IMG/VR virus record: IMGVR_UViG_3300031759_000093
Span: 1 to 34,082 of that record
Length of the DNA stretch: 34,082 bases
Source of the DNA: a virus
Direction: 5' to 3' (one strand)
Below, one piece after another: positions 1 to 6,236 of this stretch. The translations under genes and the position numbers were made by a program. Position 1 is the stretch's first letter, and every line of letters begins with the position of its first letter. The notes under the pieces are model-generated. The model was not told the DNA's origin. It did not search any database and worked only from the letters and a program-made list of their open reading frames with translations.

Positions 1-1
1 A

Positions 2-604
2 AAGTGCCCATTCTGTGAGTTAGCTTCCAACTCCTACAGAAAGTTTACGGCCACCGAAGACCCAGCTTATAAGGAAGCTTTTAAGCAGTTGGTAGTTAAG
101 CAAAATTATTTGTTAGTAGGTTATGAGGTAGATAAGCTCGATACTTCTAACATCACAGAAGAGTCTGTGAAGATCGTTCGTGCCTCGTCTAAAGCTTCTA
201 TGGAAGGTATTGTTTCCATTATGAGCAAGGAAAAGGATTTCGTAGATTTTGATAGCGGTAGAAATTGTGAACTCTTGAAGCCAGCCGGTAAGGGAACTAT
301 AGTTGCTACTACTTGGCAGTTTCAGGACCCAGAACCTGCTTTTACTGGCAAAAAGGGTAAGGACATTTGGGATAAGCTAATTGAAGTATCTCCCGATTTA
401 ACCGCAATCATTACTCCTCCTTCAGAGGAAAAGATGGCTGAACTTGTAGCTCGTTTTACAAGCCAACCAAAGGTAGATGAACCTGTTGTAAGCCCAACGG
501 CTTCTTCTAAACCAAAGAAGCTTTCTTCGCAGGAAGCAGATAGTGAAGAGTTTAGTCCTTCTGATTTGGACACTCTTCGCGCTTCATTGAGAGACGATAA
601 CTAA
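2..604 (+). CDS. ssDNA-binding protein, gp32-like (5' end missing)
   Basis: The reading frame is open from the window edge to the TAA at 602-604, so the start lies upstream and 200 codons are visible. It begins with a CPFC pair at visible residues 2-5, like the second half of the zinc site (CPVC) in T4 gp32. A GKKGKDIWDKL stretch follows, close to the GKKIWDKI segment of gp32. The last 70 residues are a Pro/Ser-rich linker and an acidic tail ending in RASLRDDN. Such tails recruit partner proteins in gp32 and other SSBs. The expected role is coating ssDNA during replication and recombination. The recombinase gene downstream supports this. T4 gp32 is 301 residues, so about a third is probably missing. 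The family call rests on motifs and context only. Confidence 0.75.
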   Translation, partial: KCPFCELASNSYRKFTATEDPAYKEAFKQLVVKQNYLLVGYEVDKLDTSNITEESVKIVRASSKASMEGIVSIMSKEKDFVDFDSGRNCELLKPAGKGTIVATTWQFQDPEPAFTGKKGKDIWDKLIEVSPDLTAIITPPSEEKMAELVARFTSQPKVDEPVVSPTASSKPKKLSSQEADSEEFSPSDLDTLRASLRDDN

Positions 605-611
605 TCGGGAA

Positions 612-645
612 ACGGTCTAATTGTGTAAAATAATAGTTGGACCGT
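612..645 (+). other. RNA hairpin downstream of the ssDNA-binding protein gene
   Basis: ACGGTCTAATT (612-622) pairs with AGTTGGACCGT (635-645), giving an 11-bp stem with two G-U pairs and a 12-nt loop, 8 bases after the stop codon. No T-run follows, so it is not itself an intrinsic terminator. It may protect the 3' end of the mRNA. Confidence 0.5.
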
Positions 646-653
646 GTAATGGA

Positions 654-702
654 GCCAGTGAGTGTGTTTCGCCTCCTTAAACACTCACTGGCCCATTTTT
701 TT
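654..702 (+). terminator. Intrinsic terminator before the recombinase gene; loop resembles anti-Shine-Dalgarno
   Basis: A perfect 12-bp stem, GCCAGTGAGTGT (654-665) with ACACTCACTGGC (681-692), is followed by seven T residues (696-702). The 15-nt loop holds GCCTCCTTAA, which matches the pyrimidine-rich 3' end of 16S rRNA. Its TCCTT (674-678) is complementary to the AAGGA (705-709) ribosome binding site of the next gene. The element could therefore both end transcription and fold over the downstream RBS. Confidence 0.75.
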
Positions 703-715
703 AAAAGGATATAAA

Positions 716-1873
716 ATGGCGTATAAAAAGAAAAGTTTAACTGGTCTATCTAAAGAAGAAGAGCAATTAGCTGGAGTTTCTGGTTTAGGTGATTTGGACG
801 GATTTAGAGCAGAACTCCGAAAAGAGTTTGGGGCTGGCACAGCCATTGATGACGATGATAACATTAGTGGTTTTATTAAAACCAATATTGATGCTCTTGA
901 TTATCTTTTAGGTGGTGGTCTACCTCAAGGTAAGATGACAGAAGTAGCAGGACGAGAAGGAACTGGCAAATCGAGTTTCGGTATTCACATGCTTGCTAAT
1001 ATTCAAAGACAGGGTGGCTTAGGTGTTATTATTGATACTGAGTCGGGTGGTGTTGGTGATCGTTTTAGGTTGGAGCATTTTGGAGTTGATCCCAAAAAGT
1101 CTATCATTACCATTGAAGATGTGGCTGAAAAAGTATTTAGTCAGATTGAAAGAGTAGCCAACCATATCGCTAAGAATAATATCAAAGCTCCATCTATGGT
1201 TATTGTCGACTCTGTTGCTGGTTTAATTGCCAAGGCAGAGCTTGAGGCTGATATGGAAACAAATTCATTTGCAACCACAGCCCGTGTAATTTCTAAAGGT
1301 ATTAAAAGAACAAAGTCTATTTGTCATGAAACAAACCTCGCCGCAATGTTTGTAAATCAGAGTCGCATCAAGATTGGTGGAATGACTAATTCATTCACTG
1401 GCCCTGAATATACAACTCCAGGTGGCGATATGTTGAAGTTCATGGCTATTACTCGTTTGTTCTTCACGCGTGGCAAGACCCTTGGTGATACTAAAATGTC
1501 TGAAGGTCACATCGTTAATTGCAAGGTTATTAAATGTAAGACTTCTGGAGCAATGAACCGGGTTCTCCCTCTCAGGTTCTATTATGACCAACGAGCTTAT
1601 AGCAACGCTGGTATCGTTTATGATGTTTTAAATGATGCTAAAGCCTTCCCAGGAACCGGAGCATGGAAAACTATTACCCTGCCAGACGGTACTGAAAAGA
1701 AGTTTAACTCTGATAGTACTTTTATTGAGTTATTTAATGCTTCGGAAGAGAATAGACAGCATTTCGTTAATATGATGAAGTCTTGTTTTACCAACCTTGC
1801 TCTCAACGACAATTCAGAAACAGATACTCAGCTTCTCACAGAAGATATGGACCCAGGTTTAGGTTTGCTTTAA
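716..1873 (+). CDS. RecA/UvsX-family recombinase
   Basis: A 385-residue ATP-dependent strand-exchange protein. Walker A is GREGTGKSS at residues 79-87 (K85, S86), and Walker B is MVIVD at 161-165. The DNA-binding loop region around 213-242 reads VNQSRIKIGG then TTPGGDMLKF, which is closer to bacterial RecA (INQIRMKIG, TTxGGxALKF) than to T4 UvsX. The C-terminus is acidic, ending EDMDPGLGLL. The ATG at 716 is chosen because AAGGA lies 6 bases before it. An upstream in-frame GTG at 662 falls inside the terminator stem. The gene follows a gp32-like gene, its functional partner. It forms filaments on ssDNA and drives recombination-dependent replication and repair. Confidence 0.93.
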   Translation: MAYKKKSLTGLSKEEEQLAGVSGLGDLDGFRAELRKEFGAGTAIDDDDNISGFIKTNIDALDYLLGGGLPQGKMTEVAGREGTGKSSFGIHMLANIQRQGGLGVIIDTESGGVGDRFRLEHFGVDPKKSIITIEDVAEKVFSQIERVANHIAKNNIKAPSMVIVDSVAGLIAKAELEADMETNSFATTARVISKGIKRTKSICHETNLAAMFVNQSRIKIGGMTNSFTGPEYTTPGGDMLKFMAITRLFFTRGKTLGDTKMSEGHIVNCKVIKCKTSGAMNRVLPLRFYYDQRAYSNAGIVYDVLNDAKAFPGTGAWKTITLPDGTEKKFNSDSTFIELFNASEENRQHFVNMMKSCFTNLALNDNSETDTQLLTEDMDPGLGLL

Positions 1874-1881
1874 TTAAGTTT

Positions 1882-2139
1882 ATGCTTTATGATCCGCCTT
1901 ATCCTTTAGAGTACTTAAAAGCACATTATCCTGCTCTATTAAAAGATCCAGTTCATGTGTGGAGAGCTACTACAGGTATAGAGCTAATTCACGAAGAGCC
2001 AACAAAAGCTGAGTTAGAAAGAATTTGGGCTAATTGGAATAGAATGTCTTCTCTTCAAAAGAAATTATCTGATGAGCAATCTAAAAAGTTATTTGGTATT
2101 ACTAACCACGAACATTATTTAATATTATCCAGTAATTAG
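1882..2139 (+). CDS. Small protein of unknown function
   Basis: An 85-residue protein starting at ATG 1882, eight bases after the recombinase stop, so translation may be coupled. The N-terminal part has many Tyr, Pro and His residues (MLYDPPYPLEYLKAHYP). The middle is amphipathic and charged, with a Trp pair (IWANWNRM, residues 48-55) and Lys/Glu-rich helix-like sequence after it. No signal peptide, membrane segment or known motif is seen. A longer TTG-started version from 1783 would overlap the end of the recombinase gene by 91 bases and is unlikely. It closes the replication block just before a bidirectional terminator. I do not recognise the family. Confidence 0.7.
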   Translation: MLYDPPYPLEYLKAHYPALLKDPVHVWRATTGIELIHEEPTKAELERIWANWNRMSSLQKKLSDEQSKKLFGITNHEHYLILSSN

Positions 2140-2158
2140 TATCAATATTAATAGACAT

Positions 2159-2191
2159 AAAAAGGCCCACCTTAAAACAGTGGGTCTTTTT
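2159..2191. terminator. Bidirectional intrinsic terminator between convergent genes
   Basis: GGCCCAC (2164-2170) pairs with GTGGGTC (2180-2186, one G-U) around a 9-nt loop. There is an A-run before it (2159-2163) and a T-run after it (2187-2191), so it can work on both strands. It separates the + strand gene ending at 2139 from the minus-strand gene ending at 2200. Confidence 0.85.
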
Positions 2192-2199
2192 ATTTATAC

Positions 2200-2490
2200 T
2201 TAGCTAATCATTGCCCGGTATAGTTTATCCAATTTTGCATAGTAAGCATCTCTTTTACTATTAAATGCATTTATTCCTTCATGACTGTTAACATCACTAA
2301 AAGAGCCGGTATATGGAAATGCGTCTTTAATGTGCTCAAATCTACCACCGCGTTTAATCAATGCGGCCATTTTCTGAATTTCGTCAAGAGAGAATAATTT
2401 TTCTGTTGCATTAATTGTATCTTGAATGGTTTCTTCTGAGACAGTTATCTTACTAGTATATAATCGTTCATCAAATGGGTCGAAGGACAT
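2200..2490 (-). CDS. Small minus-strand protein of unknown function
   Basis: A 96-residue protein and the only convincing minus-strand gene in the window. The composition is mostly charged and helical (SEETIQDTINATEKLFSLDE, then KRDAYYAKLDKLYRAMIS at the C-terminus). There is no membrane segment or catalytic motif that I recognise. Support for a real gene: it fills the space between a bidirectional terminator and a divergent AT-rich intergenic region, nothing is coded opposite it, and its composition is protein-like. The RBS is weak (GAAAGA before the ATG). A late-promoter-like TATAAATTA lies 24 bases upstream. No function can be assigned. Confidence 0.7.
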   Translation of the reverse strand: MSFDPFDERLYTSKITVSEETIQDTINATEKLFSLDEIQKMAALIKRGGRFEHIKDAFPYTGSFSDVNSHEGINAFNSKRDAYYAKLDKLYRAMIS

Positions 2491-2513
2491 AATAAATCTT
2501 TCACAATATAATT

Positions 2514-2522
2514 TAATTTATA
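2514..2522 (-). promoter_or_regulatory. Candidate late-type -10 element for the minus-strand gene
   Basis: Read on the minus strand this is TATAAATTA, one base from the T4 late promoter core TATAAATA, and 24 bases before the ATG at 2490. The region is very AT-rich, so a chance match is quite possible. Confidence 0.3.
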
Positions 2523-2580
2523 TATTTAAGCTGCTTGTTTTTAAATATCTTTCGATGTATTATTTAGAGACAATAGATAA

Positions 2581-3579
2581 ATGATACTATTTGATGAGAA
2601 TAATTCCGAACATAGAGAATCTGAACTTGATGAAATATTAGAAAGCTTTTCTTTTGAGGACCAACGAACAGAAGTTGAAAAAAGAAAAGATAAAAAATAT
2701 GAGTATCGTGAGATAACTTATAATAAACAAGATGTGTCTGATGTAGAGAAAAAGGCTATGGGTGAGATGATACTTATAGAACCAGATCTTAATAAGTATT
2801 CAGAGGTTTTTATAACAAGAGCTACTGCATATTATCCAGAACTTCTTGAAGGTTTTGAATTAAAAAAGAAACGCGGAAAGAAATCAAATATTTACTTTAT
2901 TGAAGCTGTTGGAAGGCATTTATGGGAAAAATGGAATGCTAATAAAACTCCAGAAAATCAAAACGATTTTGTGGCATATCTTTACACGATTATTGATGGT
3001 GTTATATTTAAGTATGGTCGTCATAAGCATGGGATATCTTACGGTGAGATATTTCAAGGTGCTGTTATCAAGCTCATCCAAGCCATGGATAAGTTTGACC
3101 CTCAAAGAGTAGTCGGCCACGACGAAAAAAATCGTCCTATATATGCCAGGGTATACACATATTTTACAATGATACTTAACTATGGCATAACAACTATAAC
3201 AATGGCCCACGGCTATGATAAGATACATAATATGTCTTATGATGCCATGGGTCGTGCTGTTGAAGGAGATAAACAATTTGTAAGTGATGCTGCTATGGTA
3301 TTTCAGGAGTTTTTAATCTTTTTGAATGCTTTTAAGGATTATGAAGACTTAACAGAAATAGATAGAAAGATATTATATAAATTGTATAGTATTTTAGAAA
3401 ACGGCGAAGATTTACATAAGATAGCTAATAATTTAATATATACATTACAAACAGAATGTCAAGTAAAATCAAAAGAAGTTTTAGCTACTATGATAAAAAT
3501 GAGAGAGGCTTTTGGGCCTCTCAATATATTTTCATCTAAATTATTATTAACGCAAAATGATTTTGAACAAGATAATTAA
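2581..3579 (+). CDS. Sigma-factor-like protein, putative late sigma factor (gp55-like)
   Basis: A 332-residue protein with a sigma-70 region 2-like core. Around residues 157-175 it reads EIFQGAVIKLIQAMDKFDP, matching the region 2 pattern (D-L-x-Q-x-G-x-x-x-L-x-x-A-x-x-x-F-D). ARVYTYFTMILNYGITT follows, like the region 2.3-2.4 helix that recognises the -10 element. T4 gp55 has the same kind of minimal region 2. This protein is longer than gp55 (185 residues), with an acidic, Lys-rich N-terminus and a helical C-terminal part of about 120 residues. It may direct host RNA polymerase to late genes, and its place just before the packaging genes fits. No region 4 helix-turn-helix is obvious. A different RNA-polymerase-binding role remains possible. 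Confidence 0.65.
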   Translation: MILFDENNSEHRESELDEILESFSFEDQRTEVEKRKDKKYEYREITYNKQDVSDVEKKAMGEMILIEPDLNKYSEVFITRATAYYPELLEGFELKKKRGKKSNIYFIEAVGRHLWEKWNANKTPENQNDFVAYLYTIIDGVIFKYGRHKHGISYGEIFQGAVIKLIQAMDKFDPQRVVGHDEKNRPIYARVYTYFTMILNYGITTITMAHGYDKIHNMSYDAMGRAVEGDKQFVSDAAMVFQEFLIFLNAFKDYEDLTEIDRKILYKLYSILENGEDLHKIANNLIYTLQTECQVKSKEVLATMIKMREAFGPLNIFSSKLLLTQNDFEQDN

Positions 3580-3699
3580 ATGTACAGTAAGCCTTGTAGT
3601 GGTTGTGCTGTTATTAAAAACGTGAGTTTTTCAACTCATAATACATGTATAATAGAGGGCTTTCGGGCCCTTTATTATTTATTAAGAAATAAGTTATAA
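3580..3699 (+). CDS. Possible 39-residue Cys/His mini-protein
   Basis: An ORF whose ATG directly follows the stop of the sigma-like gene (TAAATG). The product has Cys6, Cys9, His20 and Cys23, a C-x2-C-x10-H-x2-C spacing that could bind zinc. Against it, an intrinsic terminator at 3654-3682 lies inside the 3' half, so many transcripts would end before the stop codon. There is no clear RBS beyond possible coupling to the upstream gene. It may be real or chance. Confidence 0.3.
   Translation: MYSKPCSGCAVIKNVSFSTHNTCIIEGFRALYYLLRNKL
3622..3639 (+). other. Small hairpin
   Basis: TGAGTT (3623-3628) and AACTCA (3633-3638) form a perfect 6-bp stem with a TTTC loop, 15 bases before the terminator stem at 3654. 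No T-run follows. Confidence 0.35.
3654..3682 (+). terminator. Intrinsic terminator before the packaging genes
   Basis: AGAGGGC (3654-3660) pairs with GCCCTTT (3667-3673, one G-U) around a TTTCGG loop, followed by a T-rich tail. It separates the sigma-like gene from the head gene cluster, which therefore probably has its own promoter. Confidence 0.75.
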
Positions 3700-3705
3700 T
3701 AAGAG
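3688..3705 (+). promoter_or_regulatory. Candidate late promoter/leader element before the small terminase gene
   Basis: AATAAGTTATAATAAGAG lies just after a terminator and 8 bases before the ATG at 3713. It contains TATAATAAG, similar to TATAATAAAG before the tube gene and TATAATTAAG before the capsid gene. The AAGAG end may act as the RBS. In DNA this AT-rich the match is only suggestive. Confidence 0.35.
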
Positions 3706-3712
3706 CCTTTAC

Positions 3713-4216
3713 ATGAACCAATTAAATAAACGCGAAAATATGAATCCAATAGTCCAAAAAATTGATGGACTTGTAATGGATGAGTCTGAAAAGCTTATAA
3801 AAGAATTAGATGATGTAGCAGAACTTTATTCGGGACTAATAGATATTCAACGAGATAGAATGATACAATCAACAGATGCTTCATTTCCTATCAGTTTAGC
3901 AAAACTCGGTGAATTACAATTACAAGCATTAAAACAAAAAAATGATATATTAAAGAACTTAACTTCATATAAGACAACAGAAGCTGCTGGAAACAAAAGA
4001 GGTGGAGATTTAAGTATTTCTGACCTTTTAAACTCCGCAGCTCTTGGTGCTGGAGTTGGGGCTAAATTAAACATGTCTGGACAACAACCAAGCCAGCCAA
4101 AACTTCTCACAGAAGATGGTGAAGTAGATATAATAGATGTTCAAGTTGAAAATACAGGTTCTAAAACCGTATCACCAGAAACAGCAGCAGATATATTAAT
4201 GAAAGATTTTAAATAA
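3713..4216 (+). CDS. Putative small terminase subunit (gp16-like)
   Basis: A 167-residue protein, close in length to T4 gp16 (164), placed directly before the large terminase as in T4 and overlapping it by one base (TAATG). The first 90 residues are helical and charged with heptad-like hydrophobics (LVMDESEKLIKELDDVAEL), as expected for an oligomer-forming small terminase. A Gly/Ala-rich middle (AALGAGVGAKLN) and an acidic C-terminal tail follow. It would recognise viral DNA and stimulate the packaging ATPase. The call rests on position, size and coiled-coil character, not on a diagnostic motif. The ATG at 3740 is an alternative start. The first ATG is preferred because AAGAG lies 8 bases upstream. 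Confidence 0.6.
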   Translation: MNQLNKRENMNPIVQKIDGLVMDESEKLIKELDDVAELYSGLIDIQRDRMIQSTDASFPISLAKLGELQLQALKQKNDILKNLTSYKTTEAAGNKRGGDLSISDLLNSAALGAGVGAKLNMSGQQPSQPKLLTEDGEVDIIDVQVENTGSKTVSPETAADILMKDFK

Positions 4217-6201
4217 TGGCTAAAACCAAGTCTTTACAAGCCAAAAAGTTTATGAATAAACCGGATGACTTAACTCATAGATATTATGAGCCAGAAAGAC
4301 TTGTTGCTAAATTACAAAAAGAAGGAAAGTCATCTGATGAAATACGTGAAACTCTTATTCAGTATGTTAAGGAAGAGCGTCAAAAGTGTTTTGATGACCC
4401 TGTATATTTTGCTAATAATTACGGGTTTATTATCGGCCATGGTGCTGCTGGTATTATTCCTTTCAATACAGCCCCTTATCAGGAGAGTATTCTCAAAGGT
4501 GTTCGAAATGATAAATACTCAATAGCGGTTAAATCTCGTCAGTTAGGCGTATCTACTATTGTAATGTTTTATTGTCTATGGTATTCTATATTCTCACAAG
4601 GTAAGAAAACTCTAATTGTGGCCCACAAAAGAGAGTCCGCAGAAGAGTTTATTGCTAAATTAAAGACTGCGTATGAGTTTTTACCTGAGTGGCTAAAACC
4701 GGCAACAACTCTTTATAGTAAGAGTACAGTAGAGTTTGATACTAAATCTATCATTAAAGCCATAACTTCAAACCCACACGCCGCCAGATCGTTTTCTGCT
4801 ACATTATTTGTTCTTGACGAGGCCGCCTTCATTGAAAACTGCGATGAGGTGGTAAAAGCTATTTTACCAACAGTAGCTGCCGCAGATGCTAAACTTATAG
4901 CTATCTCTTCACCAAACGGCAATTCAGATTTAAACTGGTTTTATAAAACTTATACATACGCTGCCGCAAAAATGAATACGTGGACTGATTACAACTTGCC
5001 CTATACAGTATCTCCAGTATTCACAAAAGACCCTCATTTCAGGGAACATCAAATCCAAATTGATAACGGTAATATAGATAAGTTTGAACAGGAATATGAG
5101 TGTAGATTTGATATCAATTTAGCGTCTTTATTTAATAATAATGTATTAAAAGCTTTTAAAGTGAATGAAAACATATTAAATAAACAACTTGGTGGAATAA
5201 CATATGAAGATACTTTATTTATATGGAAACTTGCTGAAACTGGTAAGAGATATATAATAGGTGTTGACTGTTCTTCTAATAAATCTTCAGCAAAGGATTA
5301 TACAGCATTTCAAGTTATAGATGTTGAAACACAAGAACAAATGGCTGAATATATGGGTAAATTACCAACAGAATTGTTTGTTGATATTTTATTAAAAACA
5401 GCAAAGCATTATAATACTGCTGAGCTTGTTATAGAAGAAAATTCATATTCCCAGTTAGTTATATTCTTACTCGAACAAAAAAACTATAAAAACTTATGGA
5501 TGGCTGATAATAAACAAACTCCGGGATTTAATACCAATAGAAGCAGTAGAGTGCTACTACTTGAAAAATTGATTTTATTTTATAATAATCTACACGGTAT
5601 TTCTAAACTCAAAAGCGCAAGATTAAAAGTTCAAATGGAAAACTTCTCTGCTGGACAAGCTTACGCAGATGGTAGTAGAAAAATGGAAGCATCTACTGGT
5701 AATGATGACCTTATATTAGCTCTTGCTTTAGCTGTAGTTACGCTTATTCCAAAAGAATACTTTCATAGACCAGAAATAGACCAAAATGCTTCTCTCATGG
5801 CCAGCACTGAAATGATGACAAGAACTGGAGAATACTCTGACGAATATTTAGAACATTTTTCTATTTTGATGGGCATATCTAAAACTTCATTAGAGTCGAG
5901 ATTAAAGCTTTATCATGAAATAAAATCTGGTGTTTATGAGGGTTCTGGATTAGAAGATATAAACTTTGTTCATCCTGTAGAAGAATGGGAAAGAACACAA
6001 GCAGCTGCCGATTTTCTTGGTATGAAAAATACACAAATACTATCTGATTTGGAGTTTACTAATTTTAAGAATACTACACTGCCTTTCGGTGAGCAGTATG
6101 ATTTAGGAGACCCTTTTTCAGATGATTTAGAAGGTATACAAAGAGCACACAGAAACTTTTTATATGGCTCAAAAGCTAAAAGAAACAGTAGTTTTTGGTA
6201 A
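4216..6201 (+). CDS. Terminase large subunit (gp17-like)
   Basis: A 661-residue packaging motor. The ATPase domain has a Walker A-type loop KSRQLGVST (residues 106-114) and Walker B LFVLDEAAF (197-205, D201 E202), aligning with SRQLGKTT and IDECAF of T4 gp17. The nuclease domain has YIIGVDCS (346-353, D351), ELVIEENS (403-410) and NDDLILAL (496-503), the three acidic sites of the RNase H-like fold. The usual Walker A Lys position is Val112. Lys106 just before the loop may substitute, as in other terminases with an RQxGxST motif. It is about 50 residues longer than gp17, with an extra C-terminal region that may bind portal. It cuts concatemeric DNA and pumps it into the prohead. Confidence 0.96.
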   Translation: MAKTKSLQAKKFMNKPDDLTHRYYEPERLVAKLQKEGKSSDEIRETLIQYVKEERQKCFDDPVYFANNYGFIIGHGAAGIIPFNTAPYQESILKGVRNDKYSIAVKSRQLGVSTIVMFYCLWYSIFSQGKKTLIVAHKRESAEEFIAKLKTAYEFLPEWLKPATTLYSKSTVEFDTKSIIKAITSNPHAARSFSATLFVLDEAAFIENCDEVVKAILPTVAAADAKLIAISSPNGNSDLNWFYKTYTYAAAKMNTWTDYNLPYTVSPVFTKDPHFREHQIQIDNGNIDKFEQEYECRFDINLASLFNNNVLKAFKVNENILNKQLGGITYEDTLFIWKLAETGKRYIIGVDCSSNKSSAKDYTAFQVIDVETQEQMAEYMGKLPTELFVDILLKTAKHYNTAELVIEENSYSQLVIFLLEQKNYKNLWMADNKQTPGFNTNRSSRVLLLEKLILFYNNLHGISKLKSARLKVQMENFSAGQAYADGSRKMEASTGNDDLILALALAVVTLIPKEYFHRPEIDQNASLMASTEMMTRTGEYSDEYLEHFSILMGISKTSLESRLKLYHEIKSGVYEGSGLEDINFVHPVEEWERTQAAADFLGMKNTQILSDLEFTNFKNTTLPFGEQYDLGDPFSDDLEGIQRAHRNFLYGSKAKRNSSFW

Positions 6202-6236
6202 TATGATACACGATATGAAAGTATAGGATAATTTAA

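Noticed and set aside
662-715. Upstream GTG start for the recombinase gene
   Set aside because: It lies inside the terminator stem, has no RBS, and the added residues are not RecA-like. ATG 716 has AAGGA at good spacing.
1783-1881. TTG-started extension of the 85-residue gene
   Set aside because: It would overlap the recombinase C-terminus and has an unlike, Arg/Tyr-rich sequence. ATG 1882 is simpler.
2920-3276. 118-codon minus-strand ORF opposite the sigma-like gene
   Set aside because: The + strand frame has a recognisable sigma region 2 pattern here. The reverse frame is Cys/Ile-rich without motif.
1832-4117. Identical 15-mer CTTCTCACAGAAGAT in the recombinase and small terminase genes (both coding LLTED)
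   Set aside because: One such pair is expected by chance in 34 kb of biased composition. It is not enough for a shared signal.
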